In this document: piece after piece, positions 1 to 9,600 of the stretch
How the letters are laid out: the number at the start of each line of letters is the position of its first letter
Numbering within the stretch: position 1 is the stretch's first letter
Origin: an uncultured bacterium
Lineage (GTDB): Bacteria; Cyanobacteriota; Vampirovibrionia; Gastranaerophilales; Gastranaerophilaceae
NCBI GenBank assembly: GCA_949284415.1
Contig: CASDVM010000040.1
Location: 1-64,000 of the forward strand
DNA: 64,000 bases
Reading direction: 5' to 3'
Notes under the pieces: generated by a model
Seen by the model: the letters and a program-made list of their open reading frames with translations, nothing else
What the model was told of the DNA's origin: nothing
Database searches by the model: none
Translations under genes and position numbers: made by a program

Positions 1-20
1 AAACATCCCAAATTTTTCAT
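1..20 (-). CDS. 5' end of an ORF running off the window (MKNLGCF...)
   Basis: Only six full codons are visible (ATG at 20-18, reading MKNLGCF). An AAGGA Shine-Dalgarno lies 7 nt upstream and a sigma70-like promoter about 40 nt further up. The start resembles the leader peptide of pilin-like gene B (MKNFQCF at 8714), so a leader or pilin-like gene probably continues outside the window. The product cannot be determined here. Confidence 0.45.
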
Positions 21-56
21 TTTAAATTCCTTATTATTGTGATTAGATATATCACT

Positions 57-84
57 ATTATAACAGGCTCTGTTATTTTGACAA
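57..84 (-). promoter_or_regulatory. sigma70-like promoter for the ORF starting at 20
   Basis: On the minus strand there is TTGTCA (84-79), a 16-nt spacer and a perfect TATAAT (62-57), placed about 40 nt upstream of the ATG at 20. It lies inside the stretch that would be translated if leader A were in frame, so this locus appears to have two promoters. Confidence 0.55.
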
Positions 85-87
85 GTT

Positions 88-159
88 TTAAATGGAAGTA
101 AGAAGCTTAGAGCGCCCCCCCCCGACAGGTTCAAATCCGTACATATCAATCCTTTCCAT
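88..159 (-). other. Leader ORF A with internal G9 tract
   Basis: ATG at 159 follows AAGGAG with 7-nt spacing and encodes 23 codons (MERIDMYGFEPV, three Gly from the tract, then stop TAA at 90-88). A tract length of 8 or 11 would instead open a frame with no stop down to the ATG at 20 (MKNLGCF). The layout matches the leaders of pilin-like genes B, C and D, but no pilin is visible downstream because the window ends. Confidence 0.5.
115..123. repeat. Homopolymer tract C9/G9 (locus A)
   Basis: Nine consecutive C on the plus strand (G on the leader-coding strand) in AT-rich DNA. It is one of five such tracts of 9-12 bases in the window, and the other four all sit in pilin leaders. Confidence 0.85.
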
Positions 160-194
160 GCTCTATCTCCTTATAATATCTTATTATATGTATT

Positions 195-223
195 ATTATA
201 ATCTATTTTATTATTTCTTTCAA
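195..223 (-). promoter_or_regulatory. sigma70-like promoter for leader A
   Basis: On the minus strand: TTGAAA (223-218), a 17-nt spacer, TATAAT (200-195). It lies just downstream of the dehydrogenase stop at 229 and about 36 nt upstream of the leader ATG at 159. Confidence 0.6.
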
Positions 224-228
224 GTTAT

Positions 229-1272
229 TTATGCATTATTCCAAGGTTTTATAAGGAATTTTATTGCCTTACCTTCGATGTGCTGCTGCATAGCCCATTC
301 TACTTTTTCAAGAGGCAAAGTATCTGTTATCAGTTTTTCAACTTCAACATCGCCCGATGCTATATAATCAAGCGCCATCCTGAAATATTTCGGCGTATGA
401 TGAAACACACTCATTAACTTGATATCACCGTAATGCATTTTGGTAGTATCAAAAGTTACGGTAGAACCTGATTTACATCCGCCAAAAAAGTGTACTGTTC
501 CGCCGGGGCGTACGCAGGAAAATATTCTTTCCCATATTTCAGGCAGTCCTACACATTCAACAGCCACATCAAGCCCCTTTCGCTCTTCGGTGTATTCTCG
601 AAAGATTTTTTCAGGGTTTTGATACCTTGTTAAATCAATAATTTCATCAGCGTGAGCAAATTCATCTGCAGCTTTCAATTTTATCGGGTTACGTCCTGCA
701 ACAATTACTCTTGCACCCTTTAGCTTTGCAAGACGCGCAAACATCAAGCCTATAGGTCCTATTCCTATAATTCCTACAGTCTGACCGGGTTTAATTTCTG
801 TTCTTTCAACGCCATGTACAACATTTGCTAAAGGTTCACAAAAAGCTGCTCTGTCAAAACTCAAATCATCCGGCAGAATAAGCATATTCTTTTTTACAAT
901 ACGTGCCGGAACAGTTATATATTCTGCGTAAGCTCCGTTTAGCAGATCAAGATTTTCGCATAAATTATACTCTTCCCGTCTGCAGTAAAAACAATGACCG
1001 CAGGGAGCAGAATTTGCAGCAACAACCCTGTCGCCGACTTTAACATTTTCAACACCATTTCCAACTTTTTCAACAATTCCCGCAAACTCATGTCCGAAGC
1101 CTGACGGAATTGATTTAATAAGAACGGGATGTCCGCGTCTGAAAGTTTTCACATCAGTTCCGCAGGTAAGAGCCGAGATAACTTTTACAACAACCTCACC
1201 ATCCTGAGGCGGTTTTACCATAACTTCTTCTAACTTTATATTCTGAGGTCCATAGTATTGAATTGCTCTCAT
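229..1272 (-). CDS. Zinc-dependent alcohol/polyol dehydrogenase (MDR family)
   Basis: A 347-residue medium-chain dehydrogenase/reductase, expected to oxidise a secondary alcohol or polyol with NAD(P). The catalytic zinc ligands are Cys37, His61-Glu62 and the CEP motif near Glu146. The structural zinc site is Cys91, Cys94, Cys97 and Cys105. The Rossmann motif GIGPIG lies near residues 170-175. Length and motif order fit sorbitol, threonine or butanediol dehydrogenase types, and the substrate cannot be read from sequence. It follows a second MDR gene by 27 nt on the same strand, so the two are probably co-transcribed and may act on the same pathway. Confidence 0.85.
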   Translation of the reverse strand: MRAIQYYGPQNIKLEEVMVKPPQDGEVVVKVISALTCGTDVKTFRRGHPVLIKSIPSGFGHEFAGIVEKVGNGVENVKVGDRVVAANSAPCGHCFYCRREEYNLCENLDLLNGAYAEYITVPARIVKKNMLILPDDLSFDRAAFCEPLANVVHGVERTEIKPGQTVGIIGIGPIGLMFARLAKLKGARVIVAGRNPIKLKAADEFAHADEIIDLTRYQNPEKIFREYTEERKGLDVAVECVGLPEIWERIFSCVRPGGTVHFFGGCKSGSTVTFDTTKMHYGDIKLMSVFHHTPKYFRMALDYIASGDVEVEKLITDTLPLEKVEWAMQQHIEGKAIKFLIKPWNNA

Positions 1273-1299
1273 AATTTTTTCGCATCACCCTTCACTTTT

Positions 1300-2292
1300 T
1301 CAATCATCACTCTTTACTTTTATATATGCTTTCATTATTTTATTAGACATCGTATCATCAAAAGCCTTTTGAATTTCATCAAATTTGTATTCTGTAGAAA
1401 TATCTTTAACAATTACTCCGCTGCTTTTTAGCAAATCGAGAGAATCCTGCAAATCCGCAGGTGAGGGAGAGTAACTGCCAAGAACTGTTAATTCTCTATA
1501 ATAAATTTCATTATTTGGATAAGACGATTCATCATGCGGAGTGCTGGAAAATACCAGAATTTTTCCGCCGTTTCTAACATATTTTAATGCGGTATCAATA
1601 GCCCTGTCAGCACCTGATGTCATAAAAATACAATCAGCCATATAATCATCAGGCAATTTCCGAACATCAAGAGCTTTTATGCCAAAAGATTTTAAAAACT
1701 CAATTCTTTCTGCGATAAGATCGCATCCTGTAACATTATAACCGTATGCTCTTAATGCCTGAGAAGCCAAAATTCCGATAGAACCTAAACCAACAACAAG
1801 GACATTATCACCGTCTAACAGATTTGCACGCTTGACGGCTCTGACAATACAACCTAAAGGTTCATAAAAAGAAGCTTCTATATCAGTCAGATTTTCAGGT
1901 TTCAAATGTGCTACATTTTGAAGATGTTCTTCGCTTAAGTATACCTGTTCAGAAAATCCTCCGGGACGGATATTGGTCGATTTAAAATGCTCGCACATGG
2001 AAACATTGCCATGCCTGCAGTAGACGCACTTTCCGCAGGGAATATGATGAGATGTAACAATTACATCTCCTTTTTTAAACTCTGTTTCTGAATTTATATC
2101 AATAATTTCGGCGACAATTTCGTGTCCTAAAACAGTTCCGTCTTTTGCAATTTTATGAACAAATTTCACAATATCAGAACCGCACAGACCACAGCCCGAA
2201 ACTTTTACAATCGCGCCCTTTCTTCCGTCAAGTTTTACATCTTCAGCATTCTTAAGAACAATTTTATTATTTTCTATAACTGCTGTTTTCAT
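1300..2292 (-). CDS. Zinc-dependent dehydrogenase (MDR family), upstream paralogue
   Basis: A 330-residue MDR enzyme, distantly similar to the next gene. Catalytic zinc ligands Cys37, His57-Glu58 and Glu144, structural zinc cysteines 86, 89, 92 and 100, and dinucleotide motif GLGSIG near 168-173 are all present, so it should be active. A GAGGCGAAAT ribosome site directly precedes the ATG. It is first in a two-gene operon. The natural substrate is unknown; sugar-alcohol or amino-alcohol oxidation is plausible. Confidence 0.82.
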   Translation of the reverse strand: MKTAVIENNKIVLKNAEDVKLDGRKGAIVKVSGCGLCGSDIVKFVHKIAKDGTVLGHEIVAEIIDINSETEFKKGDVIVTSHHIPCGKCVYCRHGNVSMCEHFKSTNIRPGGFSEQVYLSEEHLQNVAHLKPENLTDIEASFYEPLGCIVRAVKRANLLDGDNVLVVGLGSIGILASQALRAYGYNVTGCDLIAERIEFLKSFGIKALDVRKLPDDYMADCIFMTSGADRAIDTALKYVRNGGKILVFSSTPHDESSYPNNEIYYRELTVLGSYSPSPADLQDSLDLLKSSGVIVKDISTEYKFDEIQKAFDDTMSNKIMKAYIKVKSDD

Positions 2293-2325
2293 ATTTCGCC
2301 TCGCACAAAAAATTTTATCACAAAC

Positions 2326-2361
2326 TTGAAAAGATAAAAAATAAATTATATAATATGTATA
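2326..2361 (+). promoter_or_regulatory. Promoter with predicted leaderless start
   Basis: TTGAAA (2326-2331), a 17-nt spacer and TATAAT (2349-2354). The expected transcription start, about seven bases after the -10 box, falls on the A of the ATG at 2361. There is no Shine-Dalgarno. Confidence 0.6.
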
Positions 2362-3346
2362 TGACAGTCATAAGAAGATTAAATTGTTTTGATGCTCCTA
2401 AAATAAAAAAAATGATTTCCTACCTGACAAATGAGGACGGGGAAAAATTTTCACGTGCCTTATCAAAAGATGCACTGCTTGTTTTGCATAACTTACTGCC
2501 TTTGAAGTATAAATTTTTACCGGCATCATATATTTTGCTGGAGCAGAAAGAAATTCTTGGACTTATTACGGTGCTTCCTACAAGAGGAAATCCATATAAA
2601 ATTAATATTTCAAGACTTATTTTTCAACAGAATATGTATGATGTAGGCAAAAGACTTGTGGAATTTGTAATCGCAAGACTAGGAGCAAAAGGAGCATCAT
2701 CATTTATTGTTACGGTTGATCAATGCCACGATGAACTGCTGAATCTTTTTATGCAGGGATGCGGCTTCAGGCAGTGCAGTTATGAAAATTTATGGAAACT
2801 TGACAACTTTAAACCTGCGACAGATGTAAAAGCGAATTTCAGATATTGCCAGAATTCCGATGCTAAACAGGTAGCTCACCTTTATAACAACGAATTGAAT
2901 AATCTATACAAGCCATCGCTTGAAAGAATTCCTGACGAATACAAAGATCCTGTTTTTGCAGGACTGACAAACTTTTACAAAAACAGATATGTTCTTGAAG
3001 AACCGTCAAATCACCGTATTATTGCCTATCTTTCGATAACCACAAGCGACAATCTTAATTTTATTATTGATATGTCATTAAATGACGCTTACGATGTACC
3101 TTATGACGAAATATTAAATTTCGCCCTATCTGAAATCGCACGAAGAAAAACAACATTCTATGCTTTTTTAAAACACAGACAATATACAAAAAATGCGGAT
3201 ATTTTAGAAAAATACCTGCACGAAAGAAACTTAAACTGTATACAAACACAATGTGTACTGGTTAAAGATTTTTATAAACAAATACGCCAGCCTGAGAATG
3301 TTTTACAAATTTTCCAATTCGGGGAAGGCAGTATATTTTCGTCAAA

Positions 3347-3350
<4 letters not shown>
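2361..3350 (+). CDS. GNAT-like N-acetyltransferase domain protein
   Basis: About 329 residues. Residues 5-150 have the look of a GNAT fold: a strand around YILLEQKEILGLITVL, then a helix around YDVGKRLVEFVIARLGAKGA and a strand SSFIVTVD, but no textbook Q/RxxGxG/A loop. A second region, residues 155-320, begins FRYCQNSDAKQVAHLYNN and may be a second GNAT-like half. ATG 2361 is chosen over the in-frame ATG at 2355 because the promoter would start the transcript there. The gene is divergent from the dehydrogenase pair. The substrate is unknown. Confidence 0.6.
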
Positions 3351-5109
<1,759 letters not shown>

Positions 5110-5284
5110 TAGAAAGGAAATTACGAAGGTTTATAAAGCAAAACGGATGCGAGGGATAAACGATGCCGAAACCAGTCAAACGCGACAAAATTACCCGAGT
5201 ACATTAATAATATAAATCCTATAGCACTATAATATAAAAATCAGTTATATTAAAAAAAAGGCGAAATATAAACAATCGTAAGCT
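5110..5284 (+). other. Intergenic stretch, possibly structured
   Basis: 175 nt between ilvC and the exonuclease gene, unusually rich in short complementary pieces for this genome: GTTTAT (about 5128) with ATAAAC (about 5156), and GGTTT with AAACC. A tiny ORF of 14 codons starts at 5163 behind GAGGG. I see no known riboswitch. It could be a small RNA, a leader, or neither. Confidence 0.25.
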
Positions 5285-6139
5285 ATGGTAAAAAAAATGT
5301 TTAATACAGATACAGATTATGAAATATTAGTATTTTCAATAGGCGATACAAAAGCCGGAACAAAAATGGGCAAACTTCAGCTGAAAAATCTTGAAGACGG
5401 CTCAACCCTAAATTGTATTCTCTGGGAAGAAACATTGAATCGTTTTGACAGCAAAGTCTTCAGAACAGGAAATATAGTAAGAATTGTCTCGGCATCATTC
5501 AACGAAAGATATAACAACTGTCTTGTTTCAGCTCTTTCTGTTGTGAAAGAAGCAAAAATGGGACTGGATGAACAGGAAAGAGAAAAAGTTTACTCAGAGC
5601 TGATTTCGTATTTTGACAAAATTCAAAATGAAAAATTAAATCAATTTCTGGTTAAATTTTTCACCGAGCACAAAGACAAAATTAAAGTTATGCCTGCTGC
5701 AAAGCTTATGCATCACAACTATATCGGCGGGCTTATGATTCATATTTTGGAATGTCTTAAATATGCGGAAGTTAACATGGATCTTTCGGAATACAATTTC
5801 AACCGTGATAATATACTTGCGGCCTGTATTTTACACGACATCGGGAAAATCTTTGAATACACCGTTGATTTAGAAACAGGTCTGATAGATTACGATGAAA
5901 ACTTTAGAAAAGAATGGCTCACACATTCTCAGTACGGCTTTTCTTTGTGTATGATGAACGGATTTAAAGAAATTGCAAAAATGATAGCAGCCCACCATGG
6001 CAGAAGCGACTGGGGTGCAATTATTGACCTTGACGGAAAAGATCTTGAGCCGGAATTGTATTTTATCCATCTGGTTGACAATCTTTCTGCAAAATTCGGA
6101 AAAATTAATGTTCACATTTTAGAAAAAAAAGGGGTATAA
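5285..6139 (+). CDS. yhaM: YhaM-type 3'-5' exoribonuclease (OB-fold plus HD domain)
   Basis: 284 residues. An N-terminal OB-fold nucleic-acid-binding domain (about 10-90) is followed by an HD-superfamily metal hydrolase domain (about 135-270) with His143/144, His184-Asp185 and His237-His238 as likely metal ligands. This is the architecture of B. subtilis YhaM, which degrades RNA and single-stranded DNA from the 3' end with manganese. It is slightly short of the usual 310-320 residues, missing mostly the C-terminal tail. It is followed 4 nt later by the first kinase-like gene, so an operon of nucleic acid turnover and nucleotide salvage is plausible. Confidence 0.88.
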   Translation: MVKKMFNTDTDYEILVFSIGDTKAGTKMGKLQLKNLEDGSTLNCILWEETLNRFDSKVFRTGNIVRIVSASFNERYNNCLVSALSVVKEAKMGLDEQEREKVYSELISYFDKIQNEKLNQFLVKFFTEHKDKIKVMPAAKLMHHNYIGGLMIHILECLKYAEVNMDLSEYNFNRDNILAACILHDIGKIFEYTVDLETGLIDYDENFRKEWLTHSQYGFSLCMMNGFKEIAKMIAAHHGRSDWGAIIDLDGKDLEPELYFIHLVDNLSAKFGKINVHILEKKGV

Positions 6140-6143
6140 AACT

Positions 6144-6818
6144 TTGTCAAAATTGACGGAAAAACATGATTATAAAGGAACGCTTGTTTGTGTTGAAGGT
6201 ATTGACGGCTCAGGCAAATCCACACAGCTTGCGCTGCTGCGCGACTGGCTGAAATCAAGCGGACACGATGTAATTTTTACGGAATGGAATTCATCGGAAT
6301 TAATCAGCCAGACAACTAAACTCGCAAAGAAAAAAAATATGCTTTCCCCTCGTACATTCTCGTTATTGCACGCAGTTGATTTTGCGGACAGATTTAAACA
6401 GGTTATCGATCCGGCTCTAAAAGCAGGATTTATAGTACTTGCGGACAGATACGCTTATACTGCCTTTGCCAGGGATGTTGCAAGAGGTGTTGATCCGAAC
6501 TGGGTCAGAAGCGTCTATAGTTTTGCCATAAAACCTGATCTTGCAATATATTTTGACATTGATCCGAAACATTCAATGGAAAGAATTTGTGCAAACCGCG
6601 CGCCGAAATTTTATGAAGCAGGTATGGATCTGAAACTGAGCAACGACCCTTATGAAAGTTATATGATTTTTCAAGGGAGAGTAATCAGAGAATATCAAAA
6701 AATGGTAGATGAATTCGGGCTTGTAAGACTTGATGCGATGGATTCAATCCACTCAAAACAGGTTGCAATAAGAAAAATGCTTGAAGAAGTTCTGAAAGAT
6801 AAAGGAGTAAGTTTATAA
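6144..6818 (+). CDS. Thymidylate-kinase-like P-loop protein, copy 1
   Basis: 224 residues with a TMPK fold: Walker A GIDGSGKST near residue 18-26, and a DRY motif near 98 followed by AYTAFARDVARG. The canonical TREPGGT substrate loop is replaced by TEWNSSEL, so it may phosphorylate a nucleotide other than dTMP or serve a regulatory role. The start is a TTG with GGGG upstream; no better start is visible. Its stop overlaps the ATG of copy 2 in a TAATG junction, showing translational coupling. It probably arose by tandem duplication. Confidence 0.75.
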   Translation: MSKLTEKHDYKGTLVCVEGIDGSGKSTQLALLRDWLKSSGHDVIFTEWNSSELISQTTKLAKKKNMLSPRTFSLLHAVDFADRFKQVIDPALKAGFIVLADRYAYTAFARDVARGVDPNWVRSVYSFAIKPDLAIYFDIDPKHSMERICANRAPKFYEAGMDLKLSNDPYESYMIFQGRVIREYQKMVDEFGLVRLDAMDSIHSKQVAIRKMLEEVLKDKGVSL

Positions 6819-7489
6819 TGGCACAATTCAAAACAAAACACGGATATGAAGGATTGCTTGTTGTTATAGAAGGAACGGACGGTTCAGGGAAATCCACCCA
6901 GCTTGAACTTCTCAAAAAATCTATTCAGGCAAAATCATACGGAGTTATTGTCTCAGAATGGAAAACATCGCGTCTTATTGCAGGTGTTATTGATGATGCA
7001 AAAGAACGAAATCTGCTTAATGCTACGACATACAGTCTTTTATACGCGGCAGACTTTGCAGACAGACTGGAAAACCAGATTATTCCGGCATTAAAATCAG
7101 GATTTATCGTGCTTCTTGACAGATATTACTACACAGCACTTGCAAGAGATGTTGTCAGAGGCCAAAATATTGAATGGGTAAAAAATCTTTATGATTACGC
7201 TCCTGAACCTGATTTAATTTTTTATCTTGATATGCCTGTTGATGTTTTATTAAAAAGAATTATAGGAACAACAGGCTTGAACTACTATGAAAGCGGACGG
7301 GATGTCGGTTTTTCAACAGATTTTTACAAAAGCTTTGAAATTTATCAAAACAAATGCCTTGAACAGTATGAAAAAATGAAATCGGAATACAATTTTATAA
7401 GTATAGACGGCACAAAATCAATTGACGAAATCCACTCAATTATGAATAAAGAAGTTCAGAAAATTCTGGCTTCAGGCGTACTATATTAA
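6818..7489 (+). CDS. Thymidylate-kinase-like P-loop protein, copy 2
   Basis: 223 residues, clearly homologous to copy 1 along the full length. Walker A is GTDGSGKST, the substrate loop is SEWKTSRL instead of TREPGGT, and the DRY motif is DRYYYTALARDVVRG. Both copies keep kinase residues, so neither looks like a pseudogene. Coupled translation suggests a heterodimer or paired function, which is inference. It ends 4 nt into the convergent pilin-like gene B. Confidence 0.75.
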   Translation: MAQFKTKHGYEGLLVVIEGTDGSGKSTQLELLKKSIQAKSYGVIVSEWKTSRLIAGVIDDAKERNLLNATTYSLLYAADFADRLENQIIPALKSGFIVLLDRYYYTALARDVVRGQNIEWVKNLYDYAPEPDLIFYLDMPVDVLLKRIIGTTGLNYYESGRDVGFSTDFYKSFEIYQNKCLEQYEKMKSEYNFISIDGTKSIDEIHSIMNKEVQKILASGVLY

Positions 7490-8700
7490 TACCACGGGTA
7501 ATCATCTTTTATTTCCCAATTATCAAATTGTATTAGAGATGCACATTCTCCTCTGGCATGATCCTGAGCATTTTTACAGAAATTTAGTAATTCTTCGCGT
7601 GTTGTCATATTTAAAGTACTGGCTCCTCCGGCTTTAAATACGTATTCATCACCTAACCAGCGAATTATAAAATCAAATACATCTTTACCATACTTATTTG
7701 GGTTTTGCATACAATTATAGTCATAGTATATATGTATAGCACCCATACCAATGCCTGCGCCGCCTATATTCATACCGAAACAGCTACCGTCATTAAATAT
7801 ATATAAAACAGGTAATCCTTGATCAAATATCTTGTTTGCATAAAAAAAGCATTCGGAATTTTCAGTCTCGTTGCACTGTTTAACCCCTTGAAGATATGGA
7901 AAAATATAAGTAGTGGCAAATTTTGACATCTGTGCACCATCATTTTGTTTGGTTGGGAATTCCCAATAACGCATTTCGTCATAATCAAGTGTTGCTAGAT
8001 TAAATACATTTTGCATTGTTGAATAAAATTTCTTAAGCTTTGCAGATGCGACCTTTTTTTGATGATTAGCAATCAATGCAGGCATTGTCATTGCAGCTAC
8101 CACGCCGATAATACCTAAGGTTATTAAGACTTCTGCTAACGTAAACGCATAGCGTTTACGAGGAGAATAAGTGAATAGGTTAATAGGTAAATAAGTTCGT
8201 TTCAGAAAGCTATTCTCGTCATGCTGAACTTGTTTCAGCATCTTATGAGATCCCGAAACAAGTTCGGGATGACAATCTATCTCATGCTGAACGTTAGATT
8301 GACCTAGGTTTACTCCCTCCTTAATCATGGAGGGTTGAGGCTGGTATTGATTGTTATTACCCATACTCGAATCCTTTCCTAATAAGGGAAGGAAAAATTT
8401 AACAAAACTACCTTCTTCATTAATCCCATAGTATCTTAATATCTGAATAAATACATGCAATCTAATGAAACCATCTCCTAAAAGGATAAGGGATTGAATA
8501 TTAAGACCTGTCATAGCGCACATGATGCGCGATCTTTTTATAACATATTCCAGATTGCGCAATAAATGCGCAATGACATTACTGTAAACAACTTGACTTA
8601 CGGCCGTTTCACCACTTGTTAGCCGGCGAATGCCCCCCCCCCGAAGCAAGCGTAGCCGCTTGACCCGACACATTGGTAAACTAATAAACTTTTGAAACAC
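7486..8700 (-). CDS. Pilin-like protein B with long repeat-built leader
   Basis: The recognisable protein starts at the prepilin signal FTLAEVLITLG (Phe186 of the 404-residue frame, nt 8145). Ala is at -1 and Glu at +5, as recognised by prepilin peptidase, followed by a hydrophobic helix and a 200-residue globular part ending in the conserved CxxxIQ...W.I.DDYPW. The mature part is 219 residues. The frame continues open upstream for 185 codons through palindromic repeats and a G10 tract to a GTG at 8700 that has no ribosome site. The real Shine-Dalgarno ATG at 8714 is out of frame by one base. An internal ATG at 8241 (MLKQ) would give a 32-residue leader. It is probably a type IV pilus or type II secretion minor pilin, location inner membrane then filament. 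Confidence 0.7.
   Translation of the reverse strand: MFQKFISLPMCRVKRLRLLRGGGIRRLTSGETAVSQVVYSNVIAHLLRNLEYVIKRSRIMCAMTGLNIQSLILLGDGFIRLHVFIQILRYYGINEEGSFVKFFLPLLGKDSSMGNNNQYQPQPSMIKEGVNLGQSNVQHEIDCHPELVSGSHKMLKQVQHDENSFLKRTYLPINLFTYSPRKRYAFTLAEVLITLGIIGVVAAMTMPALIANHQKKVASAKLKKFYSTMQNVFNLATLDYDEMRYWEFPTKQNDGAQMSKFATTYIFPYLQGVKQCNETENSECFFYANKIFDQGLPVLYIFNDGSCFGMNIGGAGIGMGAIHIYYDYNCMQNPNKYGKDVFDFIIRWLGDEYVFKAGGASTLNMTTREELLNFCKNAQDHARGECASLIQFDNWEIKDDYPWY
8141..8632 (-). repeat. Repeat-built leader of pilin-like gene B
   Basis: From the G10 tract to the prepilin signal this stretch holds a GATCGCGC/GCGCTATGAC palindrome (8508-8536) and a tandem pair of TCCCGAA/TTCGGGA and ATGCTGAA/TTCAGCAT hairpins (8218-8274). 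A segment encoding GSFVKFFLPLLGKD is shared with the leader of gene E. All of it is free of stop codons in the pilin frame. Confidence 0.75.
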
Positions 8701-8714
8701 TGAAAATTTTTCAT
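8619..8714 (-). other. Leader ORF B (Shine-Dalgarno ATG, out of frame)
   Basis: ATG at 8714 follows AAGGAG with 7-nt spacing. It encodes MKNFQCFKSLLVYQCV...GYACF, three Gly from the tract, then AFAG and TAA at 8621-8619 (31 codons). A tract of 8 or 11 G would shift translation directly into the pilin frame. It could be a leader peptide, or the first exon-like part of a switchable pilin gene. Confidence 0.6.
8633..8642. repeat. Homopolymer tract C10/G10 (locus B)
   Basis: Ten C on the plus strand, G on the coding strand of pilin-like gene B, 72 nt after the leader ATG begins. Long mononucleotide runs of this kind are classic slippage sites. Confidence 0.85.
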
Positions 8715-8753
8715 TTACTTACTCCTTAATAATAAATATACTCTTATATCCAT

Positions 8754-8783
8754 AGTATAACTTATTTATCTGCCTTATGTTAA
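8754..8783 (-). promoter_or_regulatory. Putative promoter of leader/pilin B
   Basis: On the minus strand: TTAACA (8783-8778), an 18-nt spacer, TATACT (8759-8754). It lies about 40 nt upstream of the leader ATG at 8714. It matches the sigma70 consensus moderately. Confidence 0.4.
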
Positions 8784-8895
8784 ATTATTAAAATAAAAAT
8801 TTACGTTATGAAACATTTTGCGCCACAAGTCATGGTTTATGCTACATTAGAAAATGTAAAGAGACAAATATTTATAGTTTATAGGAGATTAATGA

Positions 8896-9510
8896 ATGTC
8901 TGGATATCTGAGCAAGGAAGAGATTAAGCAATGGAGAAGTTCATTAGAAAAAATTACATTAGAAGAATACGCTGCCAGATTAGGAAAAAAAATAGAAGAG
9001 GCTAAGCCTACTAACGATTTAATAGATATAGTTCTTAAAGGAAAACCCGTTGTTTCAAATGAAAATGAATGGAAACAGACTCATGCAGAAAGACTAAGCT
9101 CCATAGCGGAAAGAAGCTATGATATAGAAAGAGACATTGCACCAAGTCCGTTTTCTGTCCATAAATTCCATAATGAAGAAACACCTGCAAAAACTTCAAA
9201 AACTAAAACAGAAAAGAAATCTACAGTAAAAAAAGCTTCTGCAAAAGGTGCAAAAAAATCAGAAATCACAAAGGCTCGAAACTTGAGAGATGAAATCAGA
9301 ATTGTTTTCAAAAAAGCATTAACTGACAGAGAACAAAAAGTTTTTGACTACTTTGCCGAAAACAGAGGTAAAATAGTTTATGCAAAAGATTTGGCTGCAC
9401 TGCTTGATTTGCCGAGAGATTATGTATACAAATACATCAAAAACCTCAGAGCCAAAATTGAAGGGGAAAACCTCCAAAATGCAGATAAAGGCGGTTTTAT
9501 ATTGAACTAA
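8896..9510 (+). CDS. Uncharacterised protein with C-terminal winged-helix-like domain
   Basis: 204 residues. The N-terminal 90 residues are helical and acidic. Residues 95-125 form a Lys/Ala/Thr-rich linker with several KK and TEKKS pieces. Residues 140-204 read like a winged helix-turn-helix, LTDREQKVFDYFAENRGKIV then helix DLAALLDLPRDYVYKYIKNLRAKI and a terminal wing, similar in layout to the C-terminal domain of OmpR-type regulators but without a receiver domain. It is likely a DNA-binding protein. AGGAG precedes the ATG. It lies divergent from pilin-like gene B with 180 nt between them and ends in a strong terminator. Confidence 0.55.
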   Translation: MSGYLSKEEIKQWRSSLEKITLEEYAARLGKKIEEAKPTNDLIDIVLKGKPVVSNENEWKQTHAERLSSIAERSYDIERDIAPSPFSVHKFHNEETPAKTSKTKTEKKSTVKKASAKGAKKSEITKARNLRDEIRIVFKKALTDREQKVFDYFAENRGKIVYAKDLAALLDLPRDYVYKYIKNLRAKIEGENLQNADKGGFILN

Positions 9511-9535
9511 AAAATAAAATTTTATAATTTATAAT

Positions 9536-9567
9536 AAAAAGCCCGTAACTTAGTTAACGGGCTTTTT
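9536..9567. terminator. Bidirectional terminator
   Basis: A5-GCCCGTAAC-TTA-GTTAACGGGC-T5, a stem with one bulged A. It separates the winged-helix gene (plus strand) from the radical SAM gene (minus strand, stop at 9601) and works on paper in both directions. Confidence 0.85.
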
Positions 9568-9600
9568 ATATTATATATATTAATGGTTCTTTTTTTATGA

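Noticed and set aside
90-145. tRNA-like piece GGTTCAAATCC next to the C9 tract
   Set aside because: Only the T-loop pattern matches; the arms do not pair and there is no anticodon arm or acceptor stem. The sequence is better explained as leader ORF A on the other strand.
5110-5220. Cyclic-di-GMP-I-like riboswitch after ilvC
   Set aside because: AAAGCAAAAC and AGGGATAAA resemble fragments of the consensus, but the P2 hairpin and the GGGTCTAA/receptor parts are missing.
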